From positions 2,659-23,087 of IMG/VR virus record IMGVR_UViG_3300030419_001110: a stretch of 20,429 nt of DNA, one strand, 5' to 3'. The stretch is from a virus. The position numbers and the translations under genes were made by a program. Under the pieces are notes generated by a model. That model ran no database searches. It had not been told where the DNA came from and worked only from the letters and a program-made list of their open reading frames with translations. Positions 14,424-20,429 of this stretch are shown in pieces (the first letter of the stretch is position 1; each line of letters begins with the position of its first letter).

Positions 14424-15332
14424 CTATCTAAAAGGTTTACCTAAACTCCAAACAACAAGTGAATATCTTGTGCCTTCGGTGACTGGTGTAACCTGATGGT
14501 GTATAAATGAGGGGAATATTATCATTGAACCACGAGGTCTAATTTCTTGACAAGTCTTAAATCTACCTCTACCAGCGTGAGGACCAAAATCAAATTTTAA
14601 ATTACCTCCTTTATATTCACTAGGTTCTGTTAAATTTAATGTCATACTAATTTTACGAACTTTACCCCACATCATTCTATTGTCAGTCCATCCTGACGCC
14701 AACATTGTTCTTCCATCATATGCTTTTCTTTTTCTAATTGGAGCATCCTCTTCTAATACTTCATATTTGGGAACCTTAAAACCATTAAAATCTTCATACA
14801 CCCAATCAGAACCATCTTTATTAGGAATTAATTTACATTTTTTCCATACATCATCAACCATCCAAGCAGGTTTATACATATTAGGCCAATCTGAACTTCC
14901 GTCAGCGTGCCAACCATAAAATTGTCCTGGTTGATATTTTGTAAATTGACAAGATTCACTAAAATCCCATTCATAATTCCAACCTGCTGCTTGATTTGCT
15001 TGATGAATAAGTGGATGAATTAAATCATATATCCACTTATCACTTAACCAGGCAATAGAACTATCTCTTACATAACCATCACTCTCTTTAATACCTTTTC
15101 TATGTAATGCTTCTTTAGTTATAGAATGTTGGGCTAAGTCACCAGCTGCCTTTTTACCATCAGCACTTAAACCACCCCTTTCTCTACCATCAGCAGTTTG
15201 TGCAGAAATACCAGCTTCACCATATGCTGAAGATTTTTTAACTAATTCAGTCATTCCTGCTTCTAATATTTTTTGACAATCTTTAGGTTTAATAACACTT
15301 CTAAACCAATAATAATTATTTGCTATTTGCAT
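14424..15332 (-). CDS. 2OG-Fe(II) oxygenase-like protein, HxD type with long insertion
   Basis: 302-aa enzyme similar to PKHD-type/PiuC-like hydroxylases. Seen: YQPGQFYGWHADGS with H142-A-D144, then a long insertion (about 146-223, rich in Trp/Lys and containing PNKDGSDWVYEDFNG) before the next core strand RKISMTLNLTEPSEYKGGNL (226-245), IIFPSFIHHQVTPV with distal H279, and R289 in TRYSLVVW as 2OG anchor. The canonical spacing between the HxD loop and the following strand is much shorter, so the insertion is a special lid or substrate domain. N-terminal 100 residues resemble the helical start of the family. It shares one base (TAATG) with the preceding unknown gene. Substrate unknown. Confidence 0.87.
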   Translation of the reverse strand: MQIANNYYWFRSVIKPKDCQKILEAGMTELVKKSSAYGEAGISAQTADGRERGGLSADGKKAAGDLAQHSITKEALHRKGIKESDGYVRDSSIAWLSDKWIYDLIHPLIHQANQAAGWNYEWDFSESCQFTKYQPGQFYGWHADGSSDWPNMYKPAWMVDDVWKKCKLIPNKDGSDWVYEDFNGFKVPKYEVLEEDAPIRKRKAYDGRTMLASGWTDNRMMWGKVRKISMTLNLTEPSEYKGGNLKFDFGPHAGRGRFKTCQEIRPRGSMIIFPSFIHHQVTPVTEGTRYSLVVWSLGKPFR

Positions 15333-16117
15333 TATTTACCTCCATGTGGATAGGGGCATTTTGCCTGTTGCTCTTTTACTGACCTTTGTCTATTAAATTG
15401 ATATCCGCTTGTAAATTTTGTCCTTACATTAAAATAACTTGTCCACCTTTTTGTTATTAATTCTTTATTTTCTTCCTTAACTTCGTGTGAAAAGTTTTCT
15501 CTACGATAAGGAATATATTGTGCTAACGGCGTTCCTCTTTGTATTAAAAACTCACCTTTCTTTTTAAACATCATTTGTTGATTAATCTCGTGGTGTATAT
15601 CTGTCCATATCACACCAGGCGCAACTTCAAAATCAGGATTAAAATGATAAAACATAGGAAATTGAAACATACTAACTCCTGGAGGTGTTTTAATATACCA
15701 AGGACAATCAGGTTTTAAAATTAAACTAGGTTGAGCGTGCTTTGGAAGGAATTCACCTAACTGATTTTTTGGATGTTGACCAAACTTAAACCGCCCTTCT
15801 GGTGTATTCCATTCAAACGAACCATCATCAAATATCTTTACTCTTAAATCACACCACAATGGCACAACAAATCCCATACTCATAAATTCGGGAATAGCAG
15901 GACATCTTTTGACCGTTCCTTTATTAGATACATTTTTTCTAAAATGGTCTAATTTTTCAACCTGCTTACTATTCCATTTTGGCATATTCTCATACCATTT
16001 TGGAATAAAATGTCCTGCAGTTTGAACTGGCATTACATCTTTCAATCCAGTAATACTGCACCAAATTTCTATAATATCTTCTTTTTTAGGACCAAATTTA
16101 AATATTTTTTTAAGCAT
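15332..16117 (-). CDS. Conserved-looking phage protein of unknown function
   Basis: 261-aa protein that I do not recognise with certainty. It is rich in Trp, Pro, Phe and Lys. Noticeable segments: WCSITGLKDVMPV (19-31), HFIPKWYENMPKW (36-48), VVPLWCDLRVKIFDDGSFEW (84-103), TPPGVSMFQFPMFYHF (144-159), GVIWTDIHHEINQQMMF (168-184) and a final RGTPLAQYIPYRRE (194-207). The paired PPG...FP...H and GTP-AQ-IP pattern suggests a beta-barrel (cupin-like) fold, and it is reminiscent of DUF6065-type proteins, but this is tentative. No HxD/HxE triad is evident, although H174-H175 and several other His are present. It lies between two oxygenase genes, sharing a base with one and three bases from the other, so it is probably linked to their function. 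Confidence 0.75.
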   Translation of the reverse strand: MLKKIFKFGPKKEDIIEIWCSITGLKDVMPVQTAGHFIPKWYENMPKWNSKQVEKLDHFRKNVSNKGTVKRCPAIPEFMSMGFVVPLWCDLRVKIFDDGSFEWNTPEGRFKFGQHPKNQLGEFLPKHAQPSLILKPDCPWYIKTPPGVSMFQFPMFYHFNPDFEVAPGVIWTDIHHEINQQMMFKKKGEFLIQRGTPLAQYIPYRRENFSHEVKEENKELITKRWTSYFNVRTKFTSGYQFNRQRSVKEQQAKCPYPHGGK

Positions 16118-16120
16118 ATT

Positions 16121-16654
16121 CTAAAGTTTTCTATCTAAATGTAAATTAAATGACACAGCAATTCTTTCGTCATCTGACCTATTAGGTTTTACACCGTGTC
16201 TTAAATAACCATCAAATAAAACTACCGTATTCTTTTGAGGTGTCATACTTTTTTTCAATTGTGGCCAATATAAATCACCACTACCTTTAGGTGCATTTAT
16301 ATAATACACTCCACTCCATAATGCAGGCCAATGGTCGTGGACAATAGCATAGTCATTTTTCTTATAAATCATACCCCACATATCTTTCACTAATAATGCC
16401 ACCTTACAATTATAATATTTTTGAGATATATGATTTGCAATATCTATAACTTTATTTGCTAATCTATCAAAACCAGGTTTATCTGCCATTTGCCAGTCTG
16501 TCATATATGCTTTTACATTTGTTTTGTGGTCGTGTTTATCGCCACATTTTTTAATTTCTTCCACAAGAATATCATCCATCATTGGGTCATCAAGAGCCGC
16601 AGTAAAAATACTTTGTGGTTTTTCTGTTTTAAAATTATGTTGATATATTTCCAT
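16121..16654 (-). CDS. 2OG-Fe(II) oxygenase-like protein, HxH type
   Basis: 177-aa compact member of the TIGR02466-like group. Seen: MIYKKNDYAIVHDHWPALWS with H106-D-H108, then GVYYINAPKGSGDLYW (115-130) as the following strands, H153 in YLRHGVKPN and R164 in DERIAVSFN. The DPR segment of its relatives is shortened to WPQ, so it is a reduced version of the fold. N-terminal 90 residues are mostly helical. Begins on the same base as the stop of the gene before it (TAATG) and ends four bases before the next gene. Substrate unknown. Confidence 0.85.
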   Translation of the reverse strand: MEIYQHNFKTEKPQSIFTAALDDPMMDDILVEEIKKCGDKHDHKTNVKAYMTDWQMADKPGFDRLANKVIDIANHISQKYYNCKVALLVKDMWGMIYKKNDYAIVHDHWPALWSGVYYINAPKGSGDLYWPQLKKSMTPQKNTVVLFDGYLRHGVKPNRSDDERIAVSFNLHLDRKL

Positions 16655-17403
16655 TATTCATTCTCCAAATCATCTATAAAGACACCGCCACCAGAGTCGT
16701 GTCCTTTTCTTTGTTTTATTTTTTTCCCAGGTTTATATCTTTGACCAAAATTAAATGAGATTGAATATCTCCATCCCCTTTTATCTTCCTCATCAAATTC
16801 TTTATTCATATTTGGCTCTACTTCGTGCATTAACCAAGATGGGAAAATAAGTAATCTTCCTGGAACAGGTTCATAATACACCTCTCTCCAAGTATGTGGT
16901 GACCTTTTTTCTGAATAGTTTGGCATAATCATATGTGCTTCAGCCCTAGGGTCTGTAAACCATATACGGCCACTTTCTTTAGGTGCATAGATATAATATA
17001 CCCCACTCCACATTCCTCCTGGATGCATATGATTTCTATTATGGGAATATCTTTTGTTTATATTTGCCCACATATTATCACACCAAGGTTCAGTATCAGG
17101 ATGATAAGTTTCCTTCATCATAACCTCTTGAACTTTATTAAATAATATCTTTGTAAAATGATTGTATTCTGTTCTATGGTGCATATCAACAGCACTATGC
17201 CAACCTAAAGAATTTGACCGAATAATTCCTTTAGTATCTCTCTCATACCATCTATCAATATCACTCATCAATTTACTATTAATATTTTCTGCATTAGGTA
17301 AATCTGTAAACCATATACGAGTAGGAAACCAATTTTCTACAAAAAGATTATCTTTATTGCCCTCATTTACTGATTGTTTCTTAATATTTTTTATTTTAGG
17401 CAT
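16654..17403 (-). CDS. 2OG-Fe(II) oxygenase-like protein, HxH type (TIGR02466-like)
   Basis: 249-aa protein that best matches the TIGR02466 pattern. Seen: N-terminal FVENWFPTRIWFTDLPNAEN (21-40), the usual start of the family; NRNHMHPGGMWSGVYYIYAP with H125-M-H127; GRIWFTDPRAE (145-155); LLIFPSWLMHEVEPN with H193; and R212 in WRYSISFNFG. I choose ATG 17403, whose GGA site lies seven bases upstream inside the preceding gene, over the in-frame TTG at 17436. The start overlaps that gene's stop by 8 bases. The last 25 residues are basic and Gly-rich. Substrate unknown. Confidence 0.9.
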   Translation of the reverse strand: MPKIKNIKKQSVNEGNKDNLFVENWFPTRIWFTDLPNAENINSKLMSDIDRWYERDTKGIIRSNSLGWHSAVDMHHRTEYNHFTKILFNKVQEVMMKETYHPDTEPWCDNMWANINKRYSHNRNHMHPGGMWSGVYYIYAPKESGRIWFTDPRAEAHMIMPNYSEKRSPHTWREVYYEPVPGRLLIFPSWLMHEVEPNMNKEFDEEDKRGWRYSISFNFGQRYKPGKKIKQRKGHDSGGGVFIDDLENE

Positions 17404-18052
17404 AAGTAGGTCCGTGCAACCATCCAACAATCGCAACTCTTTTACCAGATTTAACTTTAGTAATTCTATGTGCTAAAAATGATGGGAATATTATACAAGT
17501 TCCTTCATTTCTAAAATCTTCCTTTTTAACTTCTGTTCCTAAAAACTCTAAATCACCACCTTCATATTCATCAGGTTTAGATAGTTGAATTGTAAAACTT
17601 AACTTACGATTAGGCACATTCTTACCTATATCAATATGCCAATCATAATGACAACCCTTACCATATTCCATTATCATTGGAGCGTCATAATTCATAAAGC
17701 CATCTACTTTAAATTTAAATCTTGCTTCATTAGCCTGTCTTAACAACTCTAATATTCTTGTATGAGGCCAACCATCCTCACTCATCATTAATCCTTGTTG
17801 TTTAACATTTCTTAATTTTTTATTAATTTGTCCACTATCTACTTCACCTTGAATCCACAATGGACTTTCTGTAGCATTTCTAACCGCCTCACATTGAGTT
17901 GGACTTAAAAATGTTGTATGAACTATTGATGTAATTAAATCGTTTGTCGGTACTTGATTGGGGTCTACTGCAGGAGGTGCTTCTGATTGGTCTTTGAAGC
18001 CTGCATTTATTGATTGTGCCTCTTCGGCAACATTTATTATTTCTTCGGTCAT
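17396..18052 (-). CDS. 2OG-Fe(II) oxygenase-like protein, HxD type (PKHD/PiuC-like)
   Basis: 218-aa enzyme with the clearest classical motifs of the block: YGKGCHYDWHIDIG with H139-I-D141, the strand KLSFTIQLSKPDEYEGGDLE (150-169), IIFPSFLAHRITKV with distal H195, and R205 in KRVAIVGW as 2OG anchor. The DEYEGGDLEF segment is diagnostic of PiuC-like and prolyl-4-hydroxylase-like enzymes. Length is close to the PKHD family (about 225 aa). The first 40 residues are polar and likely flexible. A strong GGAG ribosome binding site precedes the ATG, following the repeated 39-bp leader element. Substrate unknown. Confidence 0.92.
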   Translation of the reverse strand: MTEEIINVAEEAQSINAGFKDQSEAPPAVDPNQVPTNDLITSIVHTTFLSPTQCEAVRNATESPLWIQGEVDSGQINKKLRNVKQQGLMMSEDGWPHTRILELLRQANEARFKFKVDGFMNYDAPMIMEYGKGCHYDWHIDIGKNVPNRKLSFTIQLSKPDEYEGGDLEFLGTEVKKEDFRNEGTCIIFPSFLAHRITKVKSGKRVAIVGWLHGPTYA

Positions 18053-18062
18053 AATATCTCCT

Positions 18063-18101
18063 CTACTGGTATATCCTCATTAGATATATTTACATAGTAA
18101 T
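18063..18101 (-). repeat. 39-bp repeated leader element, copy 1
   Basis: One of two copies, 37 of 39 bases identical, the other at 19605-19643. On the minus strand it starts ATTACTATGTAAATATATC and ends ATGAGGATATACCAGTAG, next to the GGAG ribosome binding site of the oxygenase gene starting at 18052. It contains TGTAAATA, one mismatch from the late promoter consensus. It can also be read as YYVNISNEDIPV in one frame, but that frame has no start codon. Confidence 0.85.
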
Positions 18102-18108
18102 ACTATAA

Positions 18109-18909
18109 TTACTTTTTCTTACTATTACTTTTTCTTCCTTTCTTCGTTTTTTTATTTGCAGTTATATTTTCTGCTGTTGCAGATTTATCTCTGCCTCCAT
18201 AAACTCTTGGGTCACTAAAAGTTGTTCTTATTGTTCTTTTCTGTCCACCACCTAATCCTGGAGGACTTCTATCAACACCGTGAAATCCTTTTCCAAAATT
18301 ATTAGTTTGATCCATAATTAATTCCCACTTTTGTCTTGCTCGTTCTTTTTTTGCTTCATTAGATTTTAATACCATATCAGGTGTAGGTTCTTTTAATTTA
18401 AGAGTATCGGGATTGAAATTCTTTTTTCCTTTAAAGGCATTACCTGTATCTGCGGCCTGCAACCACTTTCTTACACTCATACTTTTATCTGGCACATATT
18501 CTTGTGACCATCCGCCAGTAATAGGACTTTGTTTCATTCTTCCTTTACCTGCCATCTTTTTAGGTTTTGTCCACCACCATCTTGAAAATAATAAATGACG
18601 ACCTTTATCCATCATACGGTGTAACCAGTCTTTACCATAATGTTTCCAATTTTGAAAATCACTTGCTATTTGTTTCTCTAATTCCATTCTTTGATGATGT
18701 TGTTGCCATCTAAATTCTCTTTGTTCTACACTTTCACCATATTTCTTTTCAAATTCTCTTAACTCTTCCCAAGATATTTCACCTTTAGCAAACTTTTCTT
18801 TCTTTTGTTGATATGCAACTAAATTATGAACCTCCCAATTAAAGCTATCAGGCATTTTAGTTTTCCATTGTAGTGGAATCCAATTTTTAAAATAATTTTT
18901 AAAAGACAT
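18109..18909 (-). CDS. Trp- and Lys-rich protein of unknown function
   Basis: 266-aa protein that I do not recognise. It is very basic and rich in Trp, especially a FQNWKHYGKDWLHRMMDKG stretch (85-103) followed by SRWWWTKPKKM (109-119). The N-terminal 80 residues are helical and charged, with a SWEELREFEKKYGESVEQRE helix (46-65). The C-terminus from about 185 is Gly/Lys/Ser-rich and ends in KKTKKGRKSNSKKK, suggesting a flexible tail that could bind nucleic acid, membrane or acidic proteins. No signal peptide, metal motif or membrane span is seen. It lies one base after an oxygenase gene and 56 bases before another. It may be a structural or accessory protein; function open. Confidence 0.75.
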   Translation of the reverse strand: MSFKNYFKNWIPLQWKTKMPDSFNWEVHNLVAYQQKKEKFAKGEISWEELREFEKKYGESVEQREFRWQQHHQRMELEKQIASDFQNWKHYGKDWLHRMMDKGRHLLFSRWWWTKPKKMAGKGRMKQSPITGGWSQEYVPDKSMSVRKWLQAADTGNAFKGKKNFNPDTLKLKEPTPDMVLKSNEAKKERARQKWELIMDQTNNFGKGFHGVDRSPPGLGGGQKRTIRTTFSDPRVYGGRDKSATAENITANKKTKKGRKSNSKKK

Positions 18910-18910
18910 T

Positions 18911-19594
18911 TTACTTATTTTCCTTATCCTCTATATTTTGAACAGCGTCTAAAGCTGTAGTCATATTAAAATGAACAAACCTAAACTTCTCTCTACCCTT
19001 ATGATGTTGATAACTATGTGGCATAAATGAATTAAAGAAAACAAAATCACCAGGTTTTACTGAATAGTAAATTTTATTTGAACAATGATTTAACTTTTTT
19101 GGTTCTTTTTTAATTCTTTCTTCATCTATTCTTAAATCACTCATCATTTTACCAGGTCTAGGATCGTGAAACCAAGGTTTAGATGTTTTTGAACTACATT
19201 TTAAAAAATAAAAACCAGACATTTGATTTCTACTATGGATATGTATATCGTGGAAACCACCTTCTTCAGGAAATTCTTGCACCCAACATTCTTGTAATAA
19301 AGGTCTAAATCCTTTTAATTCATATCCTTGCCAATGTAATATATTCCACATTTGTTGCATAACATATTCACAAAAAGGTTGCCACTCTTTATATTGCCAT
19401 AGATTTTCGCTATGATATGAATTAGGCAATTGTTCTATTTCTTTTTTCTTTAACTTTTCTTTATGATGTTTTTGTAATCGGTCGATTATTTTATCTGACT
19501 CTTTATCCAAATACATAAATTCGTCATTGTGTCCTCTATATATGGGACAAGTAAAAATTTCTTCTTTGGATAATTGTAAAGGGGTTGTAACCAT
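18911..19594 (-). CDS. 2OG-Fe(II) oxygenase-like protein, HxH type (TIGR02466-like)
   Basis: 227-aa protein, first of the oxygenase block. Seen: GGFHDIHIHSRNQMSGFYFL with H118-I-H120 (H115 also nearby), PWFHDPRPGK (140-149), VKPGDFVFFNSFMPHSYQ with distal H193, and R205 in KFRFVHFNM as 2OG anchor. The N-terminal 100 residues are helical and Lys/His-rich. A good AGGAG ribosome binding site lies before the ATG, directly after the repeated 39-bp leader element. It ends one base before the Trp/Lys-rich gene. Substrate unknown. Confidence 0.87.
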   Translation of the reverse strand: MVTTPLQLSKEEIFTCPIYRGHNDEFMYLDKESDKIIDRLQKHHKEKLKKKEIEQLPNSYHSENLWQYKEWQPFCEYVMQQMWNILHWQGYELKGFRPLLQECWVQEFPEEGGFHDIHIHSRNQMSGFYFLKCSSKTSKPWFHDPRPGKMMSDLRIDEERIKKEPKKLNHCSNKIYYSVKPGDFVFFNSFMPHSYQHHKGREKFRFVHFNMTTALDAVQNIEDKENK

Positions 19595-19604
19595 TATATT
19601 TCTC

Positions 19605-19643
19605 CTACTGGTATATCCTCATTGGATACATTTACATAGTAAT
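19605..19643 (-). repeat. 39-bp repeated leader element, copy 2
   Basis: Second copy of the element at 18063-18101, differing at two positions. On the minus strand it begins ATTACTATGTAAATGTATCC and ends ATGAGGATATACCAGTAG, then runs straight into the AGGAG ribosome binding site of the oxygenase starting at 19594. In the same frame as the other copy it reads YYVNVSNEDIPVGEI followed by a stop, again without an upstream start codon. Confidence 0.85.
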
Positions 19644-19658
19644 TTAATTTACTCTATA

Positions 19659-19670
19659 TTATATATATAA
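19659..19670. other. AT palindrome in the gap after the Gly-rich gene
   Basis: TTATATATATAA is a perfect 12-base palindrome in the 82-base gap between the Gly-rich gene stop and the first oxygenase gene. It includes TATATATA, one mismatch from the late promoter consensus, about 70 bases before the oxygenase ATG. A promoter or simple AT-rich spacer are both possible. Confidence 0.3.
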
Positions 19671-19676
19671 TCCTTT

Positions 19677-20429
19677 TTACGACCAACTTAAAGAAACTCC
19701 ATGAATTTTTACAGAATTATTAGCTAATGCAAGTTTCCATCGCATATTTGTTCCACTTGGCTGCCCACTAATTGTCGCTATTCCGGTTAATATCCTTTGA
19801 CCAGAACTTCCAGTCACATAACCACTATCTGCTAAAGTGACATTTGTAAAATTGGAACCACCATCTCTACTAACACTTGCTATAACATCGGTATTTAAAG
19901 TAGGTGTATCTACATTTTCCTCAAAAACTACTATTCTAGCAGTAGATGGAGTGCTTGAAGCCGTAAAGGCATTTGAAACTATATTTGTTGTTGTTGTGGT
20001 TGCAGAAGCACAACCTGTTAATAATACATAACCATCTTCTCCAGGAGAACCATCCGTAGAGGGTCTTGTTGGTGAAAATGATCCTTCATTTGTGCTTGAA
20101 ACATAAGCAGGATCCGTAACCCCACCACCTTGACTTCCTGAACCTTCTTCTGTTGAACCTGATGTGACTTGTGGATGTCCATAATAAGATGAACCGCCTC
20201 CACCAAATCTAGCGTCTGATGGACCAGCAGGATTTCGACTACCTCCACCGCCACCGCCATAATATCCTTCACCTCCAGCACCTGCATTTGGATCTTGACC
20301 ACTTGCAGCTGTACCGCCTGCTAAGAACCCACCTGGTTCTCCATCAGGTGGAGGGTTAACACTTGAACCCGCTTGACCACCTTGTTCTTGGTCTCCGCCA
20401 CCACCAGCAGAACCACTATTATTATTCGA
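19677..20429 (-). CDS. Glycine-rich tail fibre/adhesin-like protein, 3' part (cut by window edge)
   Basis: The last 250 codons of a larger gene whose 5' end lies outside the window. The frame is open from the right edge to the TAA at 19679-19677. The N-terminal half of the visible part is Gly-rich with tracts such as SAGGGGDQEQGGQAG, GEGYYGGGGGGS and RFGGGGSSYYGHP, similar to Gly-rich domains near the tips of phage fibres. The C-terminal about 105 residues form a beta-rich domain with IVVFEENVD, TDVIASVSRDGGSNFTNVTL, GYVTGSSGQRILTG, SGQPSGTNMRWKL and a final IHGVSLSW, a recurrent C-terminal domain of marine phage tail fibre proteins. It is therefore likely a receptor-contacting fibre protein. 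It stands immediately upstream of the oxygenase block. Confidence 0.82.
   Translation of the reverse strand, partial: SNNNSGSAGGGGDQEQGGQAGSSVNPPPDGEPGGFLAGGTAASGQDPNAGAGGEGYYGGGGGGSRNPAGPSDARFGGGGSSYYGHPQVTSGSTEEGSGSQGGGVTDPAYVSSTNEGSFSPTRPSTDGSPGEDGYVLLTGCASATTTTTNIVSNAFTASSTPSTARIVVFEENVDTPTLNTDVIASVSRDGGSNFTNVTLADSGYVTGSSGQRILTGIATISGQPSGTNMRWKLALANNSVKIHGVSLSWS

Noticed and set aside
16654-17436. TTG start at 17436 for the oxygenase at 16654
   Set aside because: It would overlap the preceding gene by 41 bases; ATG 17403 has a GGA site and the common 8-base overlap.
19595-19676. Short peptide gene within the repeated leader (ATGAGGATATACCAGTAG, five codons)
   Set aside because: Five codons without its own ribosome binding site; more simply part of the leader. 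It is kept only as an element in the finding.
19837-20302. Open frames at 20018-20302 (minus) and 19837-20031 (plus)
   Set aside because: They overlap the Gly-rich gene in other frames. The Gly-rich frame is open from the edge to 19677 with a coherent fibre C-terminus, while these give biased low-complexity translations.
1-20429. tRNA genes, insertion sequences, integrase or attachment sites
   Set aside because: No cloverleaf-like segment, transposase, integrase or terminal inverted repeat was noticed; the gaps are too short for most of these.

Overview
The window is a 20.4 kb piece of a T4-like (myovirus) phage genome, AT-rich and tightly packed, with every recognisable gene on the minus strand, so it reads from right to left. 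The order neck gp13, neck gp14, tail terminator gp15, small terminase gp16, large terminase gp17, tail sheath gp18, tail tube gp19 is the conserved T4 morphogenesis order, and several proteins have almost exactly the T4 length (gp18 659 aa, gp15 271 aa, gp14 256 aa). The low GC, fibre domains typical of marine phages, a metabolic gene inside the structural operon and many 2-oxoglutarate/Fe(II) oxygenases point to a marine phage of the cyanophage/pelagiphage type. A SAR11-like host is a guess from base composition and gene content, not proven here.

Layout from right to left. (1) 20429-19677: 3' part of a glycine-rich tail-fibre or adhesin-like protein. (2) 19594-11400: a compact block of 13 genes. 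Nine look like 2OG-Fe(II) oxygenases: five carry an HxH motif (TIGR02466-like), three an HxD and one an HxE. Between them lie an adrenodoxin-type [2Fe-2S] ferredoxin, an unrecognised 261-aa protein, an unrecognised Trp/Lys-rich 266-aa protein and a 39-aa single-span membrane microprotein. (3) 11353-7383: a small beta-sandwich-like protein and two fibre-like structural proteins. (4) 7353-1: gp13, gp14, gp15, a ribose-5-phosphate isomerase B-like gene, gp16, gp17, gp18 and the start of gp19.

Most neighbours overlap by 1-17 bases or are separated by a few bases, so translational coupling and long late transcripts are likely. The few longer gaps hold likely regulatory DNA. T4-type late promoter elements (TATAAATA, or NATAAATA) lie before gp18, before the 110-aa gene and before gp13. 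A 39-bp element occurs in two near-identical copies, each ending at the ribosome binding site of an oxygenase gene.

Working picture: the virion is built by the gp13-gp19 set plus the fibre proteins. RpiB may feed pentose phosphates to nucleotide synthesis. The oxygenase battery sits between fibre genes and is probably expressed late. It may hydroxylate phage structural proteins or host molecules. That role is inference; the sequence shows only the families and their grouping.
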